From the NCBI RefSeq assembly GCF_013426205.1, contig NC_089422.1, forward strand, positions 3,410,001-3,474,000: 64,000 nucleotides of DNA, written 5' to 3'. The stretch's first letter is position 1, and every line of letters starts with the position of its first letter. The notes under the pieces were generated by a model, which worked only from the letters and a program-made list of their open reading frames with translations, ran no database searches and was not told where the DNA came from. The position numbers were made by a program, and so were the translations under genes. Below are positions 45,967-57,792 of this stretch, piece by piece. The DNA is from Metarhizium brunneum (taxonomy: Eukaryota; Ascomycota; Sordariomycetes; Hypocreales; Clavicipitaceae).

Positions 45967-47740
45967 ATGTTTCTACATCACGCCAAGTTCGCCCTGCGAC
46001 TGCTTCTCGCAACCGCTGCTCTCGCCCCGGCGGTCAATGGCCAGACGCAATGCCGCAGTCGTGACGGTCCCAAGCTGGGGGCCGTCGCGTCAGAAAACAG
46101 CATATGCAGCAGAATAGGAACGCGCCTGCTGGAAGACGGCGGCAATGCCGTCGACGCTCTCGTCGGCACCGTGTTTTGTGTAGGCGTCACGAGCATGTAT
46201 CACAGCGGAATCGGCGGCGGCGGCTTTCTCTTGCTGAGATCGCCAAACGGCACCTACGAATTTGTCGACTTCCGGGAAACGGCGCCCGCGGCCGCCTTTG
46301 AAGACATGTACAAGGGAAACGTCAACGCAAGTATGTACGGCGGCTTGGCCAGGTACGTTGGCCTTGGGCGGCCCTGTCCCCGAGGCAAGGCAGGAGTTTG
46401 GTTTGTCTAACATTGCCTTCAGCGGAGTGCCTGGCGAGTTGAGAGGCTTGGAATACATCCACAGGAAATACGGCGCTCTGAAATGGGCTGATGTCGTGGC
46501 ACCTTCGATCAAGCTCGCGCGTTTCGGGTTCCCCGTGACTGAGGACCTGGTCCGGTACATGGACTCGACGTCTCCAAACGCATTCCTCACCCAAGACCCG
46601 TCTTGGGCCATGGATTTCGCCCCCCGGGGATTTCGTGTGCGCTTGGGCGAAACCATGACGCGAAAGCGGTATGCAAACACACTCGAGACCATTGCCAGCG
46701 AGGGCGCCGATGCCTTCTACACGGGTGCCATCGCAGACGCGACGATTCGGGCTCTCACGGCCGCCAACGGAACCATGACCCTGGAGGACCTCGGGAATTA
46801 TACCGTTGCCCTTCGGGAACCGGTCCAACTACAATATCGTGGATACAAACTCACCAGCACAAACGCTCCCTCGAGTGGCGTCGTCGCTCTCAGCGCCTTG
46901 AACATCTTGAGCGGATATGACGCCTTTTTAGATCCAAGCCGATCGAATCTGTCCACACACCTCATGGATGAAGCCATGAAATTCGCGTATGGCCAGCGTA
47001 CCAAACTCGGCGATCCGTCCTTTGTTGCAGGCCTGGACAAGTACACCAAGGACATGATTTCTCCCCAGGCAGGCGCCGAGGTTCGCTCCAAGATAACCGA
47101 CCAAAAGACTTTTGACGTGTCGTACTACGACCCGGAAGGCCTCGAGTCTCTAGAAACACCGGGAACATCGCACATTGTCGCCGCAGACGCCGCGGGCATG
47201 TCCGTGTCCATGACCACAACCGTCAACCTCCTCTTCGGGTCGGGCCTCATGGTCCCCGAAACCGGCGTCATCATGAACAATGAAATGAACGACTTTAGCA
47301 TCCCCGGGGAAAGCAACGCCTTCGGATACATCCCCAGCGCGGCCAACTTTGCCCGGCCGGGAAAGCGCCCGCTGTCGTCCATTTCCCCCATCATTGCCGA
47401 GACGGCAGACGGCAAGCTGTATTTCTCTATTGGTTCCGCGGGGGGGAGTCGTATTATTACGGCGAATATCCAGAACGCGATCCACCTGCTGGACGGCAAC
47501 ATGACGGTCGAAGAGGCCTTGGGGCAGCCGAGACTCCATGATCAGCTTGTCCCGAGCCGAGTGAGTTTCGAGTACACGTACAACAACCGGACGGTGGCGT
47601 ATATGAAGTCTCTGGGGTACAATGCCACGTGGGTTGCTCCGGGACAGAGCACGGCACAGGGATTGCGGCTATTGCCCAATGGAACATTTGAGGCGGCTGG
47701 GGAGCCGAGACAGAAGAACTCTGGGGGTTTCGCCGTATAG
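45967..47740 (+). CDS. Secreted gamma-glutamyltransferase
   Basis: Cleaves or transfers the gamma-glutamyl group of glutathione and related peptides. It is an N-terminal nucleophile hydrolase of 567 aa in two exons (45967-46352 and 46423-47740). A signal peptide (LRLLLATAALAPAVNG) suggests secretion or membrane association. The large-subunit motifs are GAVASENSICSRIGTRLLEDGGNAVDALVG and GIGGGGFLLLRSPNG. The autoprocessing and catalytic Thr is T377 in ETPGTSHIVAADAAGMSVSMTTTVN. The small subunit has NNEMNDFS and SSISPIIAE followed by GSAGGSRIITANIQNAI, all typical. The intron splits a Ser codon just before GVPGELRGLEY, as in other fungal homologues. Everything needed for activity looks intact. 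Confidence 0.95.
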
Positions 47741-48530
47741 AACGCCACATCTTCCGATGAGGGTGTGACTCAACTTATATATAGCGTCGTCAAGTAAATA
47801 GGAGTCAGTACATAGTAATAGCCATATCTCGTCTACCGACACCAAGGGCTAACTCGTCCAGCTGAATCCGTTGCAAGGTCCAAAGCAGAGACCGGTGTTG
47901 ATGCTGGTTTGGGCAACGCGTCGATCATCACCAAGCTTCGCATCCCAAATATCCCGACGGGAAAATCTCCCTGCAGAGTTCGTAGGCAGCCTAGCAACGT
48001 TGTGGGACAACACGGCTAACGTTTCCGGGTCTGTTAAAAAAGGGCGTCTCAACTTCTCGGGTGAGATTTGCAACGTAGTATCCTATGCATGTGCGGAGAA
48101 AGCTTACCCCTCGCGGCCGGTGGTTTTCGCATCAACTGGATTTATCAAGCCTGATAGGGACAACTCGGTTGCTGGCCCGCTATCCGTCGGCCTGTATTGG
48201 TTTGATGAGTGAGATGATTGATCAAATCCTGGTGCGGGCGTTTAAAGTATAAAGGCCCCAAACTTTGGAGTTTACCTTGGACCAGACGAATCACTGATTA
48301 CAGCAGCGTCGATCGGCAGGGCTTCAATTGCCGACTCGTGTGTCCTCTCCGTTTTATGAAATCCTACCGGTACGCCTCACACACCGTGGACAGGGTGGTG
48401 AACCGTCGGCATGGACCATCACCAAACCGTGCCTCAAATACTCATCGCTACCACTGCCTAGCTTCTAGTCTCATTCGTCATTATTAGGAGAGTCGACCAA
48501 GCGCTGCTGCTGTTGGTACCTGTGCTCAAG
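47741..48530. other. Intergenic region
   Basis: About 790 nt. A 113-codon frame at 47871-48212 shows no family resemblance and is treated as chance. Confidence 0.4.
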
Positions 48531-49650
48531 ATGCACGCCAACATGTTCAATCTTTGGTCGGCCGGGCTTGTTGCGGTCCTAGCCGCGAAAGAATCCCAAG
48601 CGGCTGTACAACATAAACGCCCGAGCAGATGACGATTCCGGCCCGTCAGAGTCATTTGTCAGCTTTTCTATAGAATTGTCCTCGTTTGTAGACTATGCCG
48701 GTACGTATCGAGGTCCGAGGCTGCAGCCCCGATTGGCAAACCCTTGGGGAACTTGAGCACACCAAACGCCTTTTCCTACAATTTACTCAGTAATCTCGGC
48801 AATCTGATGGGCAGCAAGCCCTACGTGCGAGTTGGGGGCAATAGACAAGACTATGTATTGTACAATGCGTCTCTCAAAGCAGCCATCAACGGAACACATG
48901 ATCCAAACAAGTCCAAGGACTACCCCACAACCATATACATCAGGGACTCGTTTTTCGAGTCATATAATACATGGCCAGGCGTCAAGTTTTCCCACGGGTT
49001 CAACCTCGCAAAGGGGGCTGTTGGTGCAGCAGCCTGGGAGACACTCGAGCGCACAGCAGCATTGGCTTGCAAAGCCTTGAGCAATGACAATCTCGACGCG
49101 TGGGAGTATGAACCCGACTTCTGCTCAGGGACCTACCCGTCCCAGGGGTTGGAGTGCCAGGGACTTTGCTGATGAGTGGCTCGACGGGACGCGTGGGATC
49201 ATCAAGCAGATGCGAAAGCATTGCCCGGAACTTGCGGATTTCGGGTTCATGGCACCGTCATACGACGATCGTGTGAGTAACCTGAATGCCACCCAGGTTT
49301 GGGGCTATGGACTCGACAAGTATGGCAGCGTCAAGTGGTATTCTGTTCACAAGTAAGTGGTGCAACAGCATCATCGGTGGTCAACGCATCCAGGAAGCTG
49401 ACGGGACATCGTCTAGCTACATTGATGGAGCGACTTCCCCTGGTGTGACTTTGCAAGGGACATTGATGAATCACAGCCGCATCATTCGAGATGTAGATGA
49501 GCAGGTTGCGGAATACAAGCGAATTATGTCTGGTCCACTAACAAGGGTTAACCGTGCCACGCCCCACTTTTTCGGGGAAACCAACTCGCTATACTTCCAG
49601 ATGGTACTTAAGATAGTTTTAACCAACTTCCTCCAACAAAGACCAACAAA

Positions 49651-49757
49651 GGCTGGGTAGCTCAATGGTAGAGCGTCTGACTTCGCAGCGAACCAGTATC
49701 ATTATAGTATCATTAGCCCGGAGTCAGAAGGTGTAGGTTCGAATCCTGCCCCGGCTA
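49651..49757 (+). tRNA. tRNA with intron, provisionally tRNA-Arg (UCG), inside the GH79 pseudogene
   Basis: The acceptor GGCTGGG pairs with CCCGGCT (two wobbles). The D arm GCTC/GAGC, anticodon stem TCTGA/TCAGA and T arm GTAGG-TTCGAAT-CCTGC with a consensus B box all fold. The loop begins CTTCG, which places anticodon TCG for arginine. A 36-nt insertion fits the tRNA intron site. Position 37 would then be C, which is unusual, so the anticodon is provisional. An alternative pairing CTGAC/GTCAG would give CGC. It could be a tRNA pseudogene. Confidence 0.7.
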
Positions 49758-50527
49758 AATCTTTTTGTCTGGCGTTTAATATTGGAGGTCCTGCCTCCTA
49801 TGTCCTGTATTTTTGACATGTCTGCCTGTCTGTCTGCTCCGGACTGTCCAACTCGTTTGGCGCAGCTCTATGGGGCGTCGACTTTAATCTGTATTCCGCG
49901 TCTGCTGGATTTAAACGCGTGTATATACACCAGGGCATAGGCTATCGCGTGAGTACCTTTTTTCTCTTGTTCCCGACGACGCAAAACTTGCTCTACCACA
50001 GAGCGCTGAATCACACTCGCCATCAACAGTGCCAAGCGTTCCAGCCAATTGACACCAACAAGACGTCAAAGGGCACCAAGGCACCTTAATACGGTAGCAT
50101 CGGTGTGGTAGCTGCCCTTGGGGATCTTATAACGTCCTCTGTCAGCGTTTCTTCCAGACCGATGCCATCTGACCAGGAAGCAGCGTACGCAATTTTCGAA
50201 CGCGGAAACCTCAAGCGTCTCATGGTCATCAACATGCACGGATACAACACGACCAAAGACGGGGCCGGCACGGAGCCACTGCCGAACCCTCCAGGAAGAA
50301 TGAGCCGGGGTTTTTCGTTTGCGGCGCGAAACCTGGCGCGGGATGTGTCGATTCGTGAACAGCGACACATGGCAAACGGCAGTGATGCTATTACCGGAGT
50401 GACGTTTGATGGGTGGAGTTATAACTGGGAGTTGGACAATGGGAAACCTGTTAGACTAGACAACGTTACGACCGGGGAGACGGTGAGATCGAAACAAGGA
50501 GTCATTACAGTCATGGTCCCTGATAAG

Positions 50528-50562
50528 ATGGTGGTGGTGGTGGTAGTGGTGGTAGTGGTGGT
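50528..50562 (+). repeat. GTG trinucleotide repeat
   Basis: A run of GTG/GTA codons encoding 12 valines at the broken 3' end of the GH79 pseudogene, where the family normally ends in a few hydrophobic residues. Confidence 0.8.
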
Positions 50563-50611
50563 TGAAAAGACTCTGGATGAGGACGGAGCTTTGGAATCTA
50601 GATCAAGTTAA

Positions 50612-51296
50612 ATAATTCCAGTACTTGACTTTGAAGTGAAAAGACTATACTCCTTGTAAGCTTACTGTAAGACTAAGCAGAATACCGGTGGGCACGATGG
50701 GCACTGGAACAAACGTAGCACGTTTAATAAACATGTCGTCCGTGGTTCCACATTGTAACGCGGCAGGCAACTCTCCCAGCAACCGGGAAACCCAGGCAGA
50801 CACAAAGGCGAGAAACGGGTAACAGGGACAATCATGATTGGAAGCAATTGCCGCTGCAGGTCATAGTGCCTCTTTACCAGCGACATCGCAACACAGTCAT
50901 CGCTAAGCAAGGCGTAAGACGTTGGCTGTCCCTAGCCACGATTGGTTGCTTCAACTGGTCGACTACCTGGGTGACCAACCAACTATGCCCAGCGGCGACC
51001 CGGATTTCTCCGCCGCCTCACCCTACCCACGGTTGCGTGCCAATTGACAGCAGAAAATATGGAAACCTGGGGAACGAACGCCCTCGGGCTGACGTCCGGC
51101 CCGCTCCCCTCTGGGAAGCTCGGACGGTCACGGGCCACGCCGACTCTGTGCCGGTGTTGGATGGAATCTCTCCGCCTTTCGTGAGTTGTCTGTTTAAAAT
51201 CCCGACGACTGCCATGTTCTGCAGAAACTTGGGAGAAGCGAACTGCAATTCGCCGCAACAAAGAAACCGTTGCATCGCTTCTTCCTCCTCTTTACC
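50612..51296. promoter_or_regulatory. Intergenic region, promoter of MFS gene
   Basis: About 690 nt. The frames at 50848-51357 are short and unrelated to known families. The sequence before 51297 is CT-rich. Confidence 0.4.
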
Positions 51297-52919
51297 ATGG
51301 AGCACCCTCCACCGGCGACGTCGTCATTCGGGCGGCGCCGTGCACAACCGGAAATGACACAGGTGACTTCTCAAACATGGTCGTCCAGCAGCACACGGCA
51401 ACACCAGGAACAACCACGGCAACCGCAGCCAGAAGACACCGAGGGTGAGGCTGAAGATGAGCCCTACACCAATATCCAGGTCCGCCGGGCCATTCGCACC
51501 ATGAACGCGGCCTTTGACTGGACCGGCCCGGATGACCCTGACAACCCACGCAACTTCCCACTGTCCATCCGCCTCTTCAGCACCGTCGCCGTCACGGGCC
51601 TCGCAACCGTTGCCACCGTCGCCGGATCCATGTATGCGCCGGCCCAAGACGACGTCGCATCCAAATTCAACTGTAGCCGCGAATTGGCCGTTGTCCCGCT
51701 GTCCATGTACAATCTCGGCCTGGCATTTGGTCCGCTAATCGGCGCTCCGTTGTCTGAGACATACGGCCGGAAGGCCGTGTTCCTCGTCGCCGGCCCCATC
51801 TTTGCTGCCTTCATGGTCGGGTCAGGATTCAGCACGACCTTGACCAGCCTCATCGCCTGCCGCTTCTTTGCAGGCATGTTCTCCTCGTCGCTTATTAACA
51901 ATGCACCGGCCACGATTCTAGACTCTGCATCTGGAAAGCTGCGAGGCGTAAGTCTGAGTATATACTACACCATGCCGTCCTTTGGAGCTGCATTCGGTCC
52001 GTTTGTGGGCGGGTTCATCGTCCAGGCTGGCGGGTGGCAATGGACGCAATGGACGGCTGTGTCCATGGCTGTCGGCTTTTATATCCCCGTGTGTTTTACG
52101 CCAGAGACGTACAAGAGGGTGATTTTGAGAAGACGTGCCATCCGCCTTGGGCTGGATACCTCCTCGCAGAGGACGTCGCCTGGTCGAGCTTTCCGGTACT
52201 TCGCCACGGTGCTGATCCAGCGGCCGCTGCATATGCTGTTCACGGAACCCATTGTAACGCTGATTAGTCTGTACAACGGCTTCCTGTACGGATTGCTGTA
52301 CACATTCGTTATTGCTGTGCCGTGGATCTTCCGAGAGTACTACGGATTCAGCAACACGGGTGAATCACTGTCGTACCTGGGTCTGATGGTTGGCACACTT
52401 GTTGCTTCGGCACCCCTGGTTCTCATTGATTTAAAATACTACCAGAAGCGCCTGGCTCAGTGGCGAGAGAGTCATCCTCCGAACGACGACGGCGTGGAGG
52501 AACCCTTGCCTTCGGAACACCGGCTCATCGGCGCCATGATTGGCAGTCTCCTCTTACCGACTGGCTTGTTCATATCGGCGTGGACGGCTCAGTACAAGGT
52601 CCACTGGATAGTGCCCATCATGTTCCAGAGCTGTGTCATGCTGAGCTCCCTGCTGATTTACGCCAGCGCCACCATGTTTATGCTCGATGCCTACGGCCCA
52701 ATGTACGCGGCGTCGGCTTCTGGTGCCATGATGATGAGTCGGTATCTTCTCAGTACTGCATTTCCATTGTTTGCTTTGCAAATGTACAAGGCCCTCGGCG
52801 TGGGGTGGGCAACGAGCTTGCTGGGGTTTATTACCGTAGCCATGGCTCCAATTCCGTGGTGTTTCTGGGTTTTTGGTGAGCGAATTAGAAGACGCAGCAA
52901 ATATGAGACGAGCATATAG
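51297..52919 (+). CDS. MFS transporter, DHA1 drug:H+ antiporter type
   Basis: Intronless transporter of 540 aa from the Met at 51297, which has a good fungal start context (TACCATGG). The in-frame Met nine codons upstream is less likely. After a hydrophilic, Gln/Pro-rich N-terminus comes FDWTGPDDPDNPRNFPLSIR, the signature that opens the core of polyamine/fluconazole-type DHA1 antiporters. Motif A is APLSETYGRKAVFLVAG. GMFSSSLINNAPATILDSA and YYTMPSFGAAFGPFVGGFI follow. About 12 membrane segments can be drawn with a central loop at residues 250-300. The C-terminus ends in a basic tail. It probably exports toxic compounds at the plasma membrane; substrate unknown. Confidence 0.92.
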   Translation: MEHPPPATSSFGRRRAQPEMTQVTSQTWSSSSTRQHQEQPRQPQPEDTEGEAEDEPYTNIQVRRAIRTMNAAFDWTGPDDPDNPRNFPLSIRLFSTVAVTGLATVATVAGSMYAPAQDDVASKFNCSRELAVVPLSMYNLGLAFGPLIGAPLSETYGRKAVFLVAGPIFAAFMVGSGFSTTLTSLIACRFFAGMFSSSLINNAPATILDSASGKLRGVSLSIYYTMPSFGAAFGPFVGGFIVQAGGWQWTQWTAVSMAVGFYIPVCFTPETYKRVILRRRAIRLGLDTSSQRTSPGRAFRYFATVLIQRPLHMLFTEPIVTLISLYNGFLYGLLYTFVIAVPWIFREYYGFSNTGESLSYLGLMVGTLVASAPLVLIDLKYYQKRLAQWRESHPPNDDGVEEPLPSEHRLIGAMIGSLLLPTGLFISAWTAQYKVHWIVPIMFQSCVMLSSLLIYASATMFMLDAYGPMYAASASGAMMMSRYLLSTAFPLFALQMYKALGVGWATSLLGFITVAMAPIPWCFWVFGERIRRRSKYETSI

Positions 52920-53687
52920 AAAAGGCGTTTCTGCCGACATTTAGCATTCTAGAAGGTCTTGTGTAGTTGCACGATACCCATGATGAAAAGAAAATATCCT
53001 GCTCATTGTTGCTTGTGGCGCTTCGCGTTTGAGCCTGGTTGGTGTGAGGTCGAGTTGATATCCGGTCAATATGGGACCGTTGACATCTGGAGTCAAAGGT
53101 TAATCGAGTCTGGTGCCGCACAGTGATTGGCTTGCTCGCTGGCCGTCGTTGGCCAACTACGCCGTAGTGGCACCCATGTACGCCCATGCTCAGTGCTGTA
53201 CACCCGGAGCAATTCACATGTGCACGCTGTACACGCTGGAGTTCCAGGCTGAAAAAGGCCTGGCAGCACCCAGTGCCAGACCAGACATGCCTGGCCGGTC
53301 CGGTTCACCAGGCACCAGACCAGTTGACGTCTCTGCCAATCGCCACGCGATGGGGCCCTGCGAAAAGTACCAAGGTACTTGACAGATCGCGACATGACAG
53401 TTGGAGCATGGACAATTCCGTACTCCGATTTCCATTCCCTGCGAATCACTTCTTCCATTCTCCTCCCCTCCCCTTCCACGTCGGTCTCGTGGTTATAATT
53501 GTGGTAGCGTGGCCTGCTCTCCGTTCTAATTTTGGCTGCTGCTACCTTGTGTTTCTTCTTTCTTTGTTCCTTTCATAATTCGTCATCCCCCGTCTTTGGT
53601 CTGATTGGGTCTTGAAATCCTCTCCTTCACCCCTCCTCCCCGGTTCGTCCGAGATTGCGACGCATCGACGTCGTTGATATCTTCATC
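52920..53687. promoter_or_regulatory. Intergenic region, promoter of SPF1
   Basis: About 770 nt. The last part (53440-53650) is rich in CT tracts, as in promoters of highly expressed fungal housekeeping genes. No other gene is seen. Confidence 0.4.
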
Positions 53688-56600
53688 ATGCCGCCGCTGA
53701 TCGACAGCCCTCAGATCAAGCAGGCCGAGCTGCTGCGCCCGCTGTCCTTTCACTTCCACACCTACGTCTGGCCCTTTGCCATCATCTGGCCCATCTTCTT
53801 GCGATACTACCTGACTCCTGATCTGTACGAGGAATACATTGGTGCGCCGGAATGGACTTTCGTTTGGTGTGGCACCATCATCACTCTACAGTCGCTTGTC
53901 TGGCTTAGCACCCACTGGAGTGTTTCCTTGGAGGCTCGCTTCAAGGCTACCAGGGTCGACACTGTTGAAGATGCCCAGCTAATCAAGGTTCTGCCCATTG
54001 CCAACGCAGGCTCTGGCGAGATTTGCAAACTTGTTCGCGACAAGGTATGTCCACTCTTCTCTTTGCCCGCTTCCTCTCAAGCCTAAGCACGCCAAGGTCC
54101 TCTTGGCAACTATCTAACATCTATCATAATAGGTTGGTGGCAAGCTCATTACCTCGTTCTTGTTTCAGAAACGCCGTTTCCTCTACAACACCGAAACCAA
54201 GTCCTTCTCGACGCTCCAATATGACATCGACTCCGAGCCCAAGCCAACCATCGGTCACTTCCAGTCCTTCAGAGGTCTTGAGAAGCAGTCTGAACTCACC
54301 CGAGTCGAACAGCACTACGGTACCAACACCTTCGACATTCCCGTTCCCACCTTTACCGAGCTTTTCAAGGAGCACGCCGTTGCTCCATTCTTCGTTTTCC
54401 AGATCTTCTGCGTCGGTCTTTGGTTGCTCGATGAATATTGGTACTACTCACTCTTCACGCTGTTCATGCTTGTGGCTTTCGAAAGCACCGTCGTTTGGCA
54501 GCGTCAGCGCACTCTCAACGAGTTCCGTGGTATGAGCATCAAACCCTATGACATCTGGGTGTTCCGTCTTGGAAAATGGATCGAGATTCAGACAGACGCT
54601 CTTTTGCCCGGCGACCTCGTCTCTGTCGACCGAACCAAAGAGGACAGTGGTGTGGCTTGTGACATGCTTTTGGTTGAAGGAACAGCCATCGTTAACGAGG
54701 CTATGCTTTCTGGAGAAAGCACCCCTCTCCTCAAGGACTCTATCCAGCTGCGTCCGTCTGACGCTGTGCTGGATCCTGAAGGACTAGACAAGAACGCCTT
54801 CCTTTGGGGTGGCACCAAGGTTCTTCAAGTTACTCACGGCAACCCCGAGCAAGAGAAGCCAAAACTATCGTCTCACGTTCCAACTCCTCCTAACAACGGC
54901 GCCATGGCTATTATTACCAAGACTGGATTCGAGACCTCTCAGGGCAGTCTTGTTCGCACCATGATTTATTCCACCGAACGCGTTTCGGCCAATAACTTTG
55001 AGGCCCTTCTATTCATCTTGTTTCTCTTGATTTTCGCAATCGCCGCCTCTTGGTATGTTTGGGACGAGGGTGTCCGCAAAGACCGCAAACGATCCAAACT
55101 TCTGCTCGACTGCATCTTGATTGTCACCAGTGTCGTTCCCCCGGAACTGCCCATGGAGCTCAGTCTTGCGGTCAATACCAGTCTGGCCGCACTTTCCAAG
55201 TTGGCTATTTTCTGTACCGAGCCCTTCCGAATTCCGTATGGTGGCCGTATTGACGTTGCTTGCTTCGACAAGACCGGTACCCTCACCGGCGAAGATTTGG
55301 TTGTCGAAGGCATTGCTGGACTTGGCCTGGCCGACTCAAATATTGTTGATACAAAGGAAGCCGACGGAGCTCACTCCACCATGGTGCGTGTGACCGAGGC
55401 CAGTGTTGAGACTCAGCTCGTCCTCGCCACTGCCCATGCTCTTGTCAAGCTTGACGAGGGCGATATTGTTGGTGATCCCATGGAGAAAGCTACCCTGACG
55501 TCCCTTGACTGGGGTCTTGGTCGTAACGACATCTTGGCTAGCAAGAACAAGTATAGTGGTGCCCAGGGAACCGTACAGATCAAGCGTCGCTTCCAGTTCT
55601 CCTCGGCTCTCAAACGTCAGAGCTCAGTTGCCATGGTAAATGGGATCTCCCGGACCGGCAAGAAGGTGAAGGGTACTTTCGTTGGTGTCAAGGGTGCTCC
55701 CGAGACTATCATGAAAATGCTGGTGAATGTGCCCGCCGACTACGAGGAGACCTACAAGTACTTCACTCGCAAGGGATCTCGCGTTCTGGCCTTGGCCTAC
55801 AAACAACTCACAGTGGATTCTGAGCTCGGTTCTAGCAAAATCAACGACTTGAAGCGTGAAAAGGTAGAGGCTGATCTTACTTTTGCCGGCTTTTTAGTGT
55901 TGCACTGTCCATTAAAGGAGGACGCCAAGGAGGCCGTCCAGATGCTCAATGAGAGTAGCCACCGAGTTGTCATGATCACTGGAGACAACCCCTTGACTGC
56001 CGTCCATGTTGCTCGCGAGGTCGAAATTGTTGATCGAGATGTCTTGATTCTGGATGCACCTGAGGACAATGTTGACGGAAAGAAATTGGTCTGGAAGAGC
56101 GTTGATGACAAGATAAGCATTCCTGTGGATGCAACCAAGCCCATTGACGCTGAAATTCTCAAGACAAAGGATCTTTGCGTCACCGGATATGCCTTGGCTC
56201 AGTTCAAGGACGAAGCCGGCTGGAACTCATTGCTCCGCCATACTTGGGTTTATGCCCGAGTCTCCCCTAAGCAAAAGGAAGACATTCTTCTTGGGCTCAA
56301 GGACATGGGTTATTACACTCTCATGGCTGGTGATGGCACGAACGATGTCGGTGCTCTCAAACAGGCACACATTGGCGTTGCCCTCCTCAACGGTACCAAG
56401 GAGGACTTGACTCGCATTGCTGAACACTCGAGAAACACCAAAATGAAGGAAGTCTACCAGAAGCAGTGTGATTTAATGAAGCGTTTCAACCAGCCAGCCC
56501 CGCCTGTTCCTGTCATGATTGCCCACCTATATCCTCCTGGTCCTAGCAACCCCAACTACATGAAGGCGGCTGAGCGTGAGGCTAAGAACAAGAATATGCC

Positions 56601-57792
56601 TATCGAAGACTACATCAGGGCACAGGGTCATCCTACCGAAACCATTGTCTCGCCTGGGGCACAAAGCTTGGCCAATGCTCAAGATGCTCGACAGGCCGAA
56701 GTTCAGAAGAAGGCCGCTGGATTTGCTGACAAGCTTGCGTCTGGCATGCTTGAAGCGGAGATAGGTGATGACGAACCACCCACTCTTAAGCTTGGTGATG
56801 CATCTGTCGCTGCTCCTTTCACTTCTAAGCTCAGAGACGTCATTGCCATTCCCAACATCATCCGCCAAGGCCGGTGCACTCTCGTTGCCACTATTCAGAT
56901 GTACAAGATTCTTGCCCTCAACTGTCTGATTAGCGCCTACTCCCTCTCCGTCCTGTACCTCGAGGGAATCAAGTTCGGTGATACTCAGTACACAATCAGT
57001 GGTATGCTCATGTCTGTCTGCTTCCTCAGCATTTCCCGCGCCAAGGTCGTCGAAGGTCTGAGCAAGGAAAGACCTCAGCCCAACATTTTCAACATTTACA
57101 TCATTGGTTCTATCCTTGGACAATTCGCCATCCACATCGTAACTCTAATCTATGTTGCCCGACTATGCGAGAAGATTGAGCCGTAAGTTTTCTCACCACC
57201 TCCCCCCCCCCACTTTACACTATAACTGTTCAACCATCATTAACAAACATAAAGACGCTCCGGTATTGTCGATCTCGAAGCAGAATTTGAGCCATCCCTT
57301 CTCAACTCCGCCATCTACCTCCTCCAACTTATCCAGCAAGTGTCCACCTTTGCAATCAACTACCAAGGCCGCCCCTTCCGAGAATCCCTCTCCGAGAACA
57401 AAGCCATGTTCTACGGCATCCTCGGCGTATCAGGTCTGGCCTTCGTCTGCGCCCTGGAACTGATGCCCGAAATCAATGAGCAAATGAAACTCGTCAAGTT
57501 TACTGAAGAATTCAAGATCAAAATGGCTGTCGTCATGGCGCTCGATTACGTCGTTTGCTTCGTCATTGAGAAGGGCCTTAAGGCTGGGTTCAGCGACTAC
57601 CACGCTCGTGATATCGCTGAGCGTCGACCCGAGCAGCTCGAGCGCGAGAATGCCCGTAAGAAGATTGAGGCGGAAAAGAAGGCGGCTGACGAGGAGGCCA
57701 AGAGGATGGAGAAGGTGGCTGAGTTCGAGAGACAAGTTGCCGAGAGGAGGAGGAAGTTGGAGGAGTGGAGAGCCGGGCGTCGTGCTCAGTAG
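53688..57792 (+). CDS. SPF1: ER P5A-type ATPase Spf1
   Basis: ER-resident P5A ATPase that extracts mistargeted membrane helices. The model has three exons (53688-54044, 54133-57182, 57255-57792) and 1,314 aa, a little longer than yeast Spf1. The N-terminal P5A domain opens MPPLIDSPQIKQAELLRPLSFHFH. The P5 signature VVPPELPMEL lies in M4. The phosphorylated Asp is D498 in CFDKTGTLTGEDL. MLSGESTPL is the actuator loop, and ITGDNPLTAVHVA and MAGDGTNDVGALKQAHIGVALL mark the P domain. The last exon ends in a charged coiled coil (residues about 1,240-1,310, ERENARKKIEAEKKAADEE). The third exon is needed to complete the final membrane segments. No lesion found. Confidence 0.96.

Larger units (their letters stand above)
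48531..50611 (+). pseudogene. GH79 (beta-glucuronidase/heparanase-like) pseudogene
   Basis: The body is clearly glycoside hydrolase family 79: SFVSFSIELSSFVDYAG, LMGSKPYVRVGGN, WPGVKFSHGFNLAKG, then FGETNSLYF, SFGAALWGVDFNLYSASAGFKRV and DAITGVTFDGWSYNWELDNGKP. It is broken in several ways. A frameshift lies near 48610 between signal peptide and domain. The catalytic acid/base region reads WEYEPDF, where a YGNEPDF-like motif is expected. A frameshift occurs near 49150. About 230 nt at 49603-49832 that carry a tRNA gene interrupt the reading. A stop codon (TAA) replaces a Tyr-like codon near 50086. The C-terminus runs into a GTG repeat. Two ordinary introns can still be seen (49353-49418 and one starting near 49947). 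It should be non-functional. Confidence 0.85.

Noticed and set aside
47871..48212. 113-codon plus frame between GGT and GH79
   Set aside because: No recognisable motif and no supporting splice or start context.
49603..49832. Insertion in GH79 as an ordinary intron
   Set aside because: No donor and acceptor pair rejoins LYFQ to SGLSNSFG in frame, and the segment contains a tRNA fold; a true intron cannot be fully excluded without transcripts.
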